From positions 33,666 to 97,665 of the forward strand of contig JAXJXV010000020.1 of NCBI GenBank assembly GCA_036307305.1: a stretch of 64,000 nucleotides of DNA, given 5' to 3'. Below the pieces are notes generated by a model. That model was not told the origin of the DNA and did no database searches. It saw nothing but the letters and a program-made list of their open reading frames with translations. The stretch is from SIG607 sp036307305. GTDB lineage: Bacteria; Bacillota; Clostridia; Oscillospirales; Acutalibacteraceae. Numbering within the stretch: position 1 is the stretch's first letter; every line of letters begins with the position of its first letter. Positions 1 to 8,165 of the stretch are shown in pieces. The position numbers and the translations under genes were made by a program.

Positions 1-254
1 AGCTTTCAAACATAGGAAAACAGGTAGATGCATCTGTAAATCAGCGTCAGGCTATTGCTTTTCTTGAGGAAAAGGGAAAGCTTGAAACCTTAAGCGATGA
101 GCTTTATGAGGTAGCACTGCTGAGAAAAGAAAATCCGGATGCTTCTCTCACCGAGCTTTGTAAGCTTAGTAAGGAATCTATAACGCGTTCAGGACTTAAC
201 CACAGACTGAGAAAGATTATTGATATTGCAAATGAGATAAAGGCGGAAGAATAA
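1..254 (+). CDS. whiA: WhiA, C-terminal part (cut by window start)
   Basis: The frame opened at base 3 gives 83 residues and a TAA stop at 252-254. It carries the WhiA C-terminal helix-turn-helix signature: ELYEVALLRKENPDASL, then SGLNHRLRKI. WhiA is a DNA-binding protein with a homing-endonuclease-like N-terminal fold, linked to cell division and envelope homeostasis in Gram-positive bacteria. The N-terminal part lies outside the window. dnaE starts two bases after the stop, so the two genes are probably cotranscribed. whiA upstream of dnaE is a familiar clostridial arrangement. Confidence 0.88.
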   Translation, partial: LSNIGKQVDASVNQRQAIAFLEEKGKLETLSDELYEVALLRKENPDASLTELCKLSKESITRSGLNHRLRKIIDIANEIKAEE

Positions 255-255
255 A

Positions 256-3200
256 ATGGTTGACTTCGTTCATCTCCATCTTCATACTGAGTACAGTTTG
301 CTGGACGGCTGTTGCCGTATCGGTGAGCTTTTTGATGCAGTAAAGGAAAGAGGAATGAAGTCGGTTGCCATTACCGACCACGGCGTAATGTATGGCGCCG
401 TGAATTTTTTTAAGGCGGCACAGTCTGCAGGTATAAAAGCTATAATCGGCTGTGAGGTTTACGTAGCGCCCAGAAGCAGAACAGATAAGCAAAAGCCGTT
501 TGACAGTGAATATACCCATCTTGTGCTTCTTTGTAAGAATGAAACAGGCTATAAAAATCTTATAAAAATGGTATCCCTATCCTTTACCGAGGGTTTTTAT
601 TCAAAACCGAGAATTGACAAAGAGCTGTTAAAGGAACACAGCGAAGGGCTTATTGCTCTTTCTGCCTGTCTTGCAGGTGAGATACCAAGAAAGCTTTTAA
701 AGGGTGACTTTGAGGGAGCAAAAGACTCTGCCCTTTGGTTTGACAGTGTTTTTGGAAGAGATGATTTTTATATTGAAATACAGGACCACGGCATAATGGA
801 ACAAAAGAGGATTCTTCCTGATTTCCTTAAACTCAGCAAGGAAACGGGGATACCTCTCGTTGCTACGAATGACGTGCATTATATAAACAAAGAGGATGCA
901 AAAACCCAGAAGGTGCTTGTCTGTCTGCAGACAGGCAAGAAGCTCTCTGACGAAAATCCTCTTGAATTCAAAACCGATGAATTTTATCTTAAAAGCGGCG
1001 AGGAAATGCAAAGTCTTTTTGCAAGATTTCCAGAGGCTATTGAAAATACCGTAAAAATCGCAGAAAGATGCAATTTTGAATTTGATTTCGGTCATATCAA
1101 GCTTCCGCTTTTTGATATAGGCGAGAAAAATCACTATGAGTATTTAAAGGAAAAGTGCTACGAGGGTCTATATCGTCTGTATTCTGAGCATAGTTTAAAG
1201 GAAGCAAAGGAGCGTCTTGATTTTGAACTGTCCGTAATAGACAGTATGGGGTACACCGATTATTACCTTATAGTACAGGATTTTGTTTCCTATGCTAAAA
1301 GCAAGGGTATTCCCGTAGGACCTGGGCGTGGCTCAGGCGCAGGCAGTATTGCGGCATATTGCGTTGGAATAACGGGTATCGACCCCCTTAAATATCAGCT
1401 TCTTTTTGAGCGCTTTCTTAATCCCGAAAGGGTTAGTATGCCTGACTTTGACATAGACTTTTGTTATGTGAGAAGACAGGAAGTAATAGATTACGTAATA
1501 AATAAATACGGCAGTGACAGAGTGGCTCAGATAGTTACCTTTGGTACTCTTGCCGCCAGAAATGCCATAAGAGACGTGGGCAGGGTAATGGACCTACCTT
1601 ATAATCTTTGTGACAAGGTAGCAAAGCTTATACCGAGAGAGTATCATCTTGACCTTGCCTCTGCTGTTAAAAAGGTGCCTGAACTTAAAAATCTTTACGA
1701 AACCGATATGACGGTAAATGAGCTTGTCAATATGGCGCTGAAGCTTGTGGGTATGCCGCGACACGCCTCCACCCATGCGGCAGGTGTGGTTATTTGTGAC
1801 AGAAAGGTCAGTGAATACGTACCCCTTTCCACCAATGATGAAGCGGTGGTTACTCAGTATACTATGACTGCTCTTGATGAGCTTGGGCTTCTGAAAATGG
1901 ATTTTTTGGGGCTTAGAAACCTGACGGTTATAAGAGAAGCGGAAAACAGCATAAGGGAACATACTCCTGAGTTTTGTGTGGATAAAATTCCCGTCAATGA
2001 CAGAGAAACCCTTGATATGATGGGAAAAGGCTTTACTGCAGGTGTGTTTCAGTATGAAAGCGAAGGTATGACTAACGTTGTACGTACCTTTAAGCCTGAA
2101 AATATAGAGGACCTTATTGCAATTCTTTCACTCTACAGACCGGGGCCTATGGAGTCTATTCCCACCTATATTCACAACCGTTTTAATCCGCAGGATATAC
2201 ATTACGATACGCCGCTTTTAAAGCCTATACTTGATATAACCTACGGTTGTATTGTGTATCAGGAACAGGTAATGCAGATATGCCGTAATCTCGCGGGGTA
2301 TTCTCTTGGCAGAGCAGACGTGGTAAGACGCGCTATGTCAAAGAAAAAGCACAGCGTTATGGAGGCTGAGCGAGAGGTTTTCATAAACGGCGCGGTTAAG
2401 AACAATATAAGCCGTGACGTTGCTATGAAGATTTTTGATGATATGGCGGCTTTCAGCTCTTACGCCTTTAATAAATCCCACGCTGCCGCTTACGGTTACG
2501 TTGCTTATCAGACCGCATATCTTAAATGCCACTATCCAAAAGAATATATGTCAGCTCTTATTACAAGCGTGACCGAAAATCTTAATAAGGTTAATGAATA
2601 TATTGCCGAATGTACGAGATTAGGTATATCAATTCTTCCTCCCAGTGTTAATGAAAGTCAGAAAAATATGTCAGTGGAAGCACAGGGCATCAGATTTGGC
2701 CTAATGATTATTAAAAATCTGGGCAGAAATACTGCAAAGAGAATAATAGAAGAGAGAAAACGCGGCGGAAAATATACTTCACTTTATGATTTTGTTTCGA
2801 GAAATATCAGCAGAGAGCTTAACCGCAGAGCTATTGAAAACCTTATAAAAAGCGGCGCTCTTGACGGTATGGGTGAAAACAGACGTCAAATGCTTTTCGG
2901 CTTAGAGGGTGTTATAAGTGCCGCAGAAAACAAAAGCCGTTTTGAAAACGGAGGACAAATGGATTTATTCTCTATGGACGAGCAGTATGAACCGCAGAGT
3001 TTCTCACTTCCCGTTATGGAAGAAATGAAGGATAAAGAGCTTTATGCTTTGGAAAAGGAAGCTACGGGAATGTATCTTACGGGGCATCCTATGAAAGAGT
3101 ACGAAGCCTTTGCAAGATATACAGGCGCAAAAACAGTCAGAGAAATAATAACAGGCGAAGGTATGGACGGCAGAAGAATTACGCTTGTCTGTCTTGTTTC

Positions 3201-3684
3201 ATCTGTGCAAACCCGTCAGCTTAAAAGCGGTCAGATGCTTTGCAGTATATCGGGTGAGGATTTAACGGGAAGCGTCAACATTGTTTGCTTTTCCAATGCA
3301 TACGCCGCTTTTCAGGATTTGTTTACCGTATCAAAGGTGCTTAAAATAACGGGAAAAGTCAGCGAAAGAGAAGATGGTAACGAAATTATTCTTGAACGGG
3401 CAGAGCCTCTTCCTGCATACGCTTCCGATTTTAAGTCACCAAAAAATGTTGTTAAGCCTAAAATATATCTGAAGGTTGCTACTATGGACTCGCCTATAAT
3501 GAACAGAGTAAAGACGCTTCTTACAGAAAAGCAGGGGGATTGTTCCGTATATTTCTACTGTGAGGCTGATAAAAAAAGTTACTCTGCGCCTGAAAAAATG
3601 TGGATTGAGCCTACTGCGAATACAATAAAAGAAATAAAGGATATACTTGGAGAAGAAAATGTAAAAATAGTAGAAAAGGGGTGA
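256..3684 (+). CDS. dnaE: DNA polymerase III alpha subunit, DnaE type
   Basis: A replicative polymerase subunit of 1142 residues, the usual DnaE length. The N-terminal PHP domain opens with HLHLHTEYSLLDG at about residues 6-18. The catalytic palm carries the acidic motif DFDIDF at about 397-402. A helix-hairpin-helix region follows, and a C-terminal OB fold spans about residues 965-1060. The QMDLF stretch at 901-905 fits a beta-clamp binding motif. Start: the ATG at 256 follows the whiA stop by one base, so translation may be coupled. In Clostridia DnaE usually works beside PolC, which is not in this window. The PHP histidines look intact, but whether the domain proofreads cannot be told here. 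Confidence 0.97.
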   Translation: MVDFVHLHLHTEYSLLDGCCRIGELFDAVKERGMKSVAITDHGVMYGAVNFFKAAQSAGIKAIIGCEVYVAPRSRTDKQKPFDSEYTHLVLLCKNETGYKNLIKMVSLSFTEGFYSKPRIDKELLKEHSEGLIALSACLAGEIPRKLLKGDFEGAKDSALWFDSVFGRDDFYIEIQDHGIMEQKRILPDFLKLSKETGIPLVATNDVHYINKEDAKTQKVLVCLQTGKKLSDENPLEFKTDEFYLKSGEEMQSLFARFPEAIENTVKIAERCNFEFDFGHIKLPLFDIGEKNHYEYLKEKCYEGLYRLYSEHSLKEAKERLDFELSVIDSMGYTDYYLIVQDFVSYAKSKGIPVGPGRGSGAGSIAAYCVGITGIDPLKYQLLFERFLNPERVSMPDFDIDFCYVRRQEVIDYVINKYGSDRVAQIVTFGTLAARNAIRDVGRVMDLPYNLCDKVAKLIPREYHLDLASAVKKVPELKNLYETDMTVNELVNMALKLVGMPRHASTHAAGVVICDRKVSEYVPLSTNDEAVVTQYTMTALDELGLLKMDFLGLRNLTVIREAENSIREHTPEFCVDKIPVNDRETLDMMGKGFTAGVFQYESEGMTNVVRTFKPENIEDLIAILSLYRPGPMESIPTYIHNRFNPQDIHYDTPLLKPILDITYGCIVYQEQVMQICRNLAGYSLGRADVVRRAMSKKKHSVMEAEREVFINGAVKNNISRDVAMKIFDDMAAFSSYAFNKSHAAAYGYVAYQTAYLKCHYPKEYMSALITSVTENLNKVNEYIAECTRLGISILPPSVNESQKNMSVEAQGIRFGLMIIKNLGRNTAKRIIEERKRGGKYTSLYDFVSRNISRELNRRAIENLIKSGALDGMGENRRQMLFGLEGVISAAENKSRFENGGQMDLFSMDEQYEPQSFSLPVMEEMKDKELYALEKEATGMYLTGHPMKEYEAFARYTGAKTVREIITGEGMDGRRITLVCLVSSVQTRQLKSGQMLCSISGEDLTGSVNIVCFSNAYAAFQDLFTVSKVLKITGKVSEREDGNEIILERAEPLPAYASDFKSPKNVVKPKIYLKVATMDSPIMNRVKTLLTEKQGDCSVYFYCEADKKSYSAPEKMWIEPTANTIKEIKDILGEENVKIVEKG

Positions 3685-3688
3685 AGCT

Positions 3689-4816
3689 GTGTCACTTTAT
3701 AAAATAGCAGGTCTTGTTGTCAGTATGGACGTTAAATATGAGCGTCTTAAAAAACAGGCTCGGCCGTATTTATATACGGGTACAAAAAAGCCTGATATAA
3801 GTCTTAGTATCCAAGAAAATGTTATGGAAAAAGCAAGAAAAACCTATCCTAATATAAATGATGAGGGGCTTGAGTATCTGCTGTACGGCTTCCTTTTCTA
3901 TGACAGACTTCTTGATTTTGACGGTATGATGCTTCACGCTTCTGCCGTGGCTGTGGGGGATAGAGCGTATCTTTTTTCTGCAGATTCGGGTGTAGGAAAA
4001 TCCACTCATACAGATTACTGGACTAAGCTTATAAAGGGCGCACGTATTATAAATGATGATAAACCTGCCCTTAGAATAACCGACGGTAAAATATACGTAT
4101 GGGGTACCCCCTTTAGTGGAAAGCACGATATAAGCGTAAACAGAGATTATCTACTCGGCGGAATATGCTTTTTAAAGAGGGGAAAAGAAAATATTATAAA
4201 TGATATTTCACCTCAGAGGGCGTTGCCTCTTATACTTCCGCAGACTGCAAGTATGCACAGCGAAGACAGAATTTCTAAAAAACTTACGCTTATTGACAGA
4301 ATACTTACAGGCGCGAAGCTTTATGAAATGGAATGCATAAATGATATAAGCGCCGCAAGATACGCCTACGATAAAATGAATATTTCCTTTAATATATCCC
4401 TTGAGGAAATGCTTCCAGCTATGGAAGAAACCTTAAACTCAGGCGGGAAGGTTACCTTTGTGACAAAGGGCAGAAGTATGGCACCGCTTCTCGTATCGGG
4501 CAGGGACAGTGTGGTAATCGGTCGTTTTGATGAATATAAAAAAGGCGACGTAGTGCTTTTCAGAAACAACGAGGGCGAGTTTATACTGCATAGAATTTAT
4601 AAAATAAAAAATGACCTTTACTATACTGAGGGTGACTCACTTCTTATAAGCGACCCACCCATAAAAAAAGAACAGATTCTCGGCAAGGCGGTATCCTTTA
4701 TAAGAAACGCTAAAGAAATAAAAACAAGCAGTTTTTCTTACAATATATACAAGTGGATTTATATGTCATTCATAGGGAAAAAACTGCGTCTGATGAAACG
4801 AAAATTTAAAAAGTAA
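3689..4816 (+). CDS. HPr-kinase-like P-loop domain fused to signal-peptidase-like (S26) domain
   Basis: A 375-residue protein with two parts. Residues about 60-200 resemble the HPr kinase/phosphorylase fold: LHASAV, then the P-loop SGVGKST at about 100-106, then INDDKP. Residues about 250-345 resemble the S24/S26 serine peptidase fold: GRSMAPLL with Ser263, and LHRIY with His301. The Ser-to-His spacing of 38 and His in place of the usual Lys match the SipW/ER-type signal peptidases (S26B). The C-terminal hydrophobic stretch YNIYKWIYMSFIG could be a membrane anchor. The start is GTG at 3689, five bases after dnaE, with GGGGTGA upstream. HPrK-like proteins of this kind often sit in peptide-modification loci, but no precursor peptide or PqqD-like gene is visible here. 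Function unknown. Confidence 0.75.
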   Translation: MSLYKIAGLVVSMDVKYERLKKQARPYLYTGTKKPDISLSIQENVMEKARKTYPNINDEGLEYLLYGFLFYDRLLDFDGMMLHASAVAVGDRAYLFSADSGVGKSTHTDYWTKLIKGARIINDDKPALRITDGKIYVWGTPFSGKHDISVNRDYLLGGICFLKRGKENIINDISPQRALPLILPQTASMHSEDRISKKLTLIDRILTGAKLYEMECINDISAARYAYDKMNISFNISLEEMLPAMEETLNSGGKVTFVTKGRSMAPLLVSGRDSVVIGRFDEYKKGDVVLFRNNEGEFILHRIYKIKNDLYYTEGDSLLISDPPIKKEQILGKAVSFIRNAKEIKTSSFSYNIYKWIYMSFIGKKLRLMKRKFKK

Positions 4817-4818
4817 GG

Positions 4819-4855
4819 AAAGATGGCGATTTTTCGCCATCTTTTATTATTTTTT
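4819..4855 (+). terminator. Rho-independent terminator of the dnaE operon
   Basis: The perfect 8-bp arms GATGGCGA (4822-4829) and TCGCCATC (4834-4841) are flanked by A's before and T's after, with a T-rich tail to 4855. The hairpin closes the whiA-dnaE-fusion transcript. Confidence 0.9.
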
Positions 4856-4878
4856 CGCTATAATTTCCCAAAGTTTTG

Positions 4879-4906
4879 TTGACATAAAGGTATATTTTGA
4901 TATAAT
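4879..4906 (+). promoter_or_regulatory. Sigma-A promoter of the HAD/ROK operon
   Basis: TTGACA at 4879-4884 and TATAAT at 4901-4906 are 16 bp apart. Both boxes match consensus exactly. The -10 box lies inside the palindrome at 4898-4914. Confidence 0.85.
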
Positions 4907-4914
4907 ATATATCA
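4898..4914. promoter_or_regulatory. Palindrome over the -10 box (candidate operator)
   Basis: TGATATA-ATA-TATATCA is a perfect 17-bp palindrome overlapping the -10 box of the promoter that transcribes the ROK regulator. Its layout (arms around a central ATA, over the -10) matches the palindrome at 6658-6680, so autoregulation by the ROK protein is plausible. It is AT-rich, so chance is possible. Confidence 0.45.
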
Positions 4915-4931
4915 TATAGTAGGTGAAAACT

Positions 4932-5456
4932 GTGAAAATGATTTTTATAGACCGCGACGGTACGATGGGCGGAGATGCAAGAATTGAGTATCCTCAGGAT
5001 TATTATAATTTTGACGGTACGCCAGAGGCAATAGAAATGCTTAATAAGAATGGATTTTATCCCGTTGCCTTTACTAATCAGTCCTGTATCGCAAGAGGTA
5101 AGGACGGCGGTTATGATTTTGCACAGGAATTTCATAGCATCGGAATGAGAGATTACTTTTTGTGTCCTCACGACGAGAAAGATAATTGTGAATGCCGAAA
5201 GCCTAAAACAGCCTTGCTCGAAAGAGCAAAAGAAAAATACAATCTTGATATGTCGGAATGCTTTGTTATCGGAGACAGATGGAGTGATATGTTAGCAGGC
5301 GGAAAAATGGGTTGTTCGCTTATTCTTGTACTGACAGGCTGGGGCAAGGATGCCCTTACGAAAGACCGCGAAAAGTGGAGGGAATACGAGCCTTCTTTCG
5401 TGGCGAATAATTTGTTGGAGGCAGCAGAGTGGCTCTGCAATAATTATGAAGGGTAA
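4932..5456 (+). CDS. HAD-IIIA phosphatase, GmhB/HisB-like
   Basis: A 174-residue HAD hydrolase. The nucleophile motif DRDGT is near the N terminus, TNQS is motif II, KP is motif III, and IGDRWSDM is motif IV. The insert CPHDEKDNCECRKP is the zinc loop of heptose-1,7-bisphosphatase and histidinol-phosphatase relatives. It probably removes a phosphate from a small sugar or polyol phosphate. Start: GTG at 4932 is preferred because AGGTG (4921-4925) sits six bases upstream. GTG 4923 would overlap that ribosome site, and ATG 4938 is a weaker alternative. The gene overlaps the ROK regulator by 11 bases and sits beside a sugar operon, which suggests a sugar-phosphate substrate (inference). Confidence 0.82.
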   Translation: MKMIFIDRDGTMGGDARIEYPQDYYNFDGTPEAIEMLNKNGFYPVAFTNQSCIARGKDGGYDFAQEFHSIGMRDYFLCPHDEKDNCECRKPKTALLERAKEKYNLDMSECFVIGDRWSDMLAGGKMGCSLILVLTGWGKDALTKDREKWREYEPSFVANNLLEAAEWLCNNYEG

Positions 5457-6615
5457 TACACAACTTAGACAGGAAAGTCTTAAAAGGGTTTTAACTGAAA
5501 TCAGAGCAAAAGGTCCTATTTCCAAAAGACAGCTTCAAAAAATAACGGATTTTAGTTGGGGAAATATGTCTTCTATTATAACCGTTCTTTGCGAAAGCGG
5601 TTATATTGTTTCGGTCGGAAAACAGAACACGGGCGTAGGAAGAAAGCCTGAGGAATATGATATTAATTCAGACAATAATTATATAATTGGTATTGATTTT
5701 AACAGCACGGGCACTCTCGCATTGGTTTGTGACTTAAGGGGCAGAATAGTAAAGGAATTCAGAGAGCGTTTTGAAGATAATAATGTAAATAAATTAAAAA
5801 CACGCGAGGAAGCTGAAGCTCTACTATACAAAGCCGTTAGCGAAGCAGTTGAGTTTTGCAGTGGTAAAAACGTTGCTTATATAGCTGTTGCTATGCAGGG
5901 TGACGTTGATACTGAAAACGGAATTTCTGCAAATCTTTGTGTTATAAAAGATTGGAAAAACGTACCTGTTTGCCAAATGCTTGAAGAAAAATTCGGTATC
6001 AAAACCGTTATGCTTCACGATCCTGATTGTGTAATATATGCCGAAAGGTTTTACGGCGCTCTTGCAGACAGTGATGTTAATAACGCAGTAGAAATACGTA
6101 TAGAGCATGGACTTGGTATGGCTGCTATAATTAACGGTCAGATTTATATGGGTAACAAAGGAAAAACCTGTGAAATTAAAAATCTTATTGTGCCAAGTAA
6201 CAATGAATTGGGATACAGTTATGTTGAAAATGTAATCGGCAATAGTGGTAACATAGTGAGCAGATATACGAAGAAGACTGGTAAGGAATTGACGGTTGCG
6301 GCTATAGGTGAGTTGGCAAGAAGCGGTAACGAAATAGCGCTTGAAATATTTAAAAATGTGAGCATAAGTCTTGCTTTTGCTATATCTAACATCTGTGCTG
6401 TGTATAATCCTGATAAAGTTGTTCTTTTTGGCGAAATGAATCAGTTTGAGGATATTTTTTTAGAATGTCTTAAAGGACTTGTAAAGGAGCTTAACTTTGC
6501 TGATTCTTCTATGCCTGAAATAGAGCTGTCTAAGCTTGATTATACTGCTGCTGCGGTTGGCGCGGCATTGTTTGTTGCTGACAAAGTAGTAGATAGTTTA
6601 TATTTTAAACGTTAA
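5446..6615 (+). CDS. ROK-family transcriptional regulator (NagC/XylR type)
   Basis: 389 residues. The N-terminal winged helix (about 1-70) includes GPISKRQLQKITDFS. A ROK sugar-binding domain follows, starting IGIDFNSTGTLALV. The conserved zinc motif CxCGxxGCxE of ROK proteins is missing: the region after the GNKGK loop has only one Cys. Such loss is seen in other ROK regulators, but it means the fold may be stabilised differently. Start: ATG 5446, inside the end of the HAD gene and probably translationally coupled; a longer start at 5350 would overlap far more. The gene lies directly upstream of a sugar catabolic operon with a palindrome over its -10 box, so it is the likely repressor of that operon. 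Confidence 0.85.
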   Translation: MKGNTQLRQESLKRVLTEIRAKGPISKRQLQKITDFSWGNMSSIITVLCESGYIVSVGKQNTGVGRKPEEYDINSDNNYIIGIDFNSTGTLALVCDLRGRIVKEFRERFEDNNVNKLKTREEAEALLYKAVSEAVEFCSGKNVAYIAVAMQGDVDTENGISANLCVIKDWKNVPVCQMLEEKFGIKTVMLHDPDCVIYAERFYGALADSDVNNAVEIRIEHGLGMAAIINGQIYMGNKGKTCEIKNLIVPSNNELGYSYVENVIGNSGNIVSRYTKKTGKELTVAAIGELARSGNEIALEIFKNVSISLAFAISNICAVYNPDKVVLFGEMNQFEDIFLECLKGLVKELNFADSSMPEIELSKLDYTAAAVGAALFVADKVVDSLYFKR

Positions 6616-6618
6616 AAA

Positions 6619-6644
6619 ATCGGCGGGTATTCCTGCTCGCCGAT
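6619..6644 (+). terminator. Hairpin after the ROK regulator, weak terminator
   Basis: The 7-bp arms ATCGGCG (6619-6625) and CGCCGAT (6638-6644) start right after the stop codon. No T tract follows, so it may only pause or protect the 3' end of the transcript. Confidence 0.4.
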
Positions 6645-6657
6645 AAATATATCATCA

Positions 6658-6680
6658 AATATGTCATATAATGACACATT
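6658..6680. promoter_or_regulatory. Operator-like palindrome over the -10 of the isomerase operon
   Basis: AATATGTCAT-ATA-ATGACACATT has 9 of 10 arm positions symmetric, and the inner TGTCAT-ATA-ATGACA (6662-6676) is perfect. TATAAT at 6667-6672 lies inside it and would be the -10 box. No good -35 is seen upstream, so the promoter may be weak or activated. The site sits 22 bases before the start of the isomerase gene and just after the ROK regulator, its most likely ligand. Confidence 0.6.
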
Positions 6681-6701
6681 GCGATAAATGGAGGTATTAT
6701 T

Positions 6702-8153
6702 ATGGAAAAACTAAGAATCGGTCTTGTGGGAACAAGTCAGCTAAGCTTCCCTGGTAACAAGGAAGCTGCTTTTGCCGCTTGTGTAAAGGCGATGGAAAAA
6801 CACGCTGATGCTATGGGCTTTGAGCTTGTAGTTTATCCTGAGACGGTAATCGTAAGAGAGGATGCTGTAAAGGCTGTAGAAACTTTGGAAGAAGCAAAAA
6901 TCGACTTCCTTATGGTTCAGCATACATCTTACTCTGCAGGTCAGTTGGCTCCCGTGTTTGCAAAAATCAAAAATGCAAACGTTGGCTTCTGGGCTATACC
7001 TGAGGGAGAGGCAATAGAAGGCGCAGTACCATTTAATTCTCTTTGCAGTATTAATATGCATATGGGTATCGTTGCTCATTATTTAAGAGATTATAAGATT
7101 AAGGTAAAATGGTTCTACGGCTACGGTGAAGATGAAGAATTCACAAGAAGACTTCAGATAACCGTTCGCGCTCTTACCGCTCTTAAGAACATCAGAAAGG
7201 CAAGAATAGGTCTTGTTGGCGGTGTAGCTCCCGGCTTTAACGACCTTTACGATGATGAAAGAAACATCAATAAGCGTTTCGAGGGTATTTATTTCAACAG
7301 ACTTCACGAATATGACGAGTTAAAGAGTAAGGCTCTTTCATATCCTATGGAAGAAATCACTCCTATTATGGAAAATATGGAAACCTGTTCCTGCGGTTAT
7401 TCTGATGAAGCCGCTAAAAAGACTCTTGAAATCAGCGCTCGTTTCTATAAGGCGTATAAGGAGTTTATAGCAGAAAACAAATATGACGCTATTGCTGTTT
7501 CCTGTTGGCCTAAGTTCCAGGATGATTTCCAGTATTCCGTTTGCTCTGTTATAGGTCAGCTTAACGACGAGGGTACGGTTATGGCTTGTGAAGGTGACGT
7601 ACTCAGCGCTATAAGTATGCTTATTCTTAAATACATAGCAGGTGGCGAGGTTTCAACCCTTATGGACCTTTCTGCCTTTGATGAAAAGGACGATACCGTT
7701 CTTCTCTGGCATTGCGGTCCTGCAGCAGCAAGATACTGCAAAGAAAACGGCTATAAGCTTGGCTGTAACTACAGCGGTATGGCTCACGAACCCAATAAGG
7801 GACTTACTGCACGTTGCGGCGTTGCAAGAGATATGGTATTCGACGATAACCCAATTACAGTTATGCGTCTTTCGGGTGAGTGCGACAAGATGTTCCATAT
7901 GGGTGGAGAATTTATGCTTCCCGACAAGTTCTCCTTCAAGGGCAGTCGCGGTTGGTGCGGTAACCTTACTCTGAACGGCGAAAAGATAAACGCTAAGGAC
8001 CTTCTTAATACCGTTCTCGTAACAGGCTTCCAGCATCATTTCCCCGTAGTTATCGGTGACTACACAGCAGAAATCAAAGAGTTTGCCGCATGGGCAGGAC
8101 TCAGCGAAATCAAAAAAGTTCCCTACGCAGACTATCTGCAGGTAATTGAATAA
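6702..8153 (+). CDS. L-fucose/L-arabinose isomerase family protein (first copy)
   Basis: 483 residues with the FucI/AraA-superfamily layout. An N-terminal Rossmann-like domain begins RIGLVGTSQ. A central region carries metal-ligand candidates in MACEGDVLSA. WHCGP follows, and a C-terminal GFQHHFPVVIGDY offers a late His. These enzymes interconvert aldoses and ketoses with Mn2+ in the cytoplasm. The sequence differs clearly from canonical FucI and AraA, so the substrate is open. GGAGG at 6690-6694 precedes the ATG. It is the first gene of an operon with a GatZ-like protein, a ROK kinase and a GH2. A distant paralogue lies at 38580-39980. Confidence 0.82.
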   Translation: MEKLRIGLVGTSQLSFPGNKEAAFAACVKAMEKHADAMGFELVVYPETVIVREDAVKAVETLEEAKIDFLMVQHTSYSAGQLAPVFAKIKNANVGFWAIPEGEAIEGAVPFNSLCSINMHMGIVAHYLRDYKIKVKWFYGYGEDEEFTRRLQITVRALTALKNIRKARIGLVGGVAPGFNDLYDDERNINKRFEGIYFNRLHEYDELKSKALSYPMEEITPIMENMETCSCGYSDEAAKKTLEISARFYKAYKEFIAENKYDAIAVSCWPKFQDDFQYSVCSVIGQLNDEGTVMACEGDVLSAISMLILKYIAGGEVSTLMDLSAFDEKDDTVLLWHCGPAAARYCKENGYKLGCNYSGMAHEPNKGLTARCGVARDMVFDDNPITVMRLSGECDKMFHMGGEFMLPDKFSFKGSRGWCGNLTLNGEKINAKDLLNTVLVTGFQHHFPVVIGDYTAEIKEFAAWAGLSEIKKVPYADYLQVIE

Positions 8154-8165
8154 GGAGAGAAAATT

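Noticed and set aside
3689..4816. Genuine HPr kinase/phosphorylase of carbon catabolite control
   Set aside because: It lacks the HprK N-terminal domain and the C-terminal HPr-binding signature, and the second half is a different fold.
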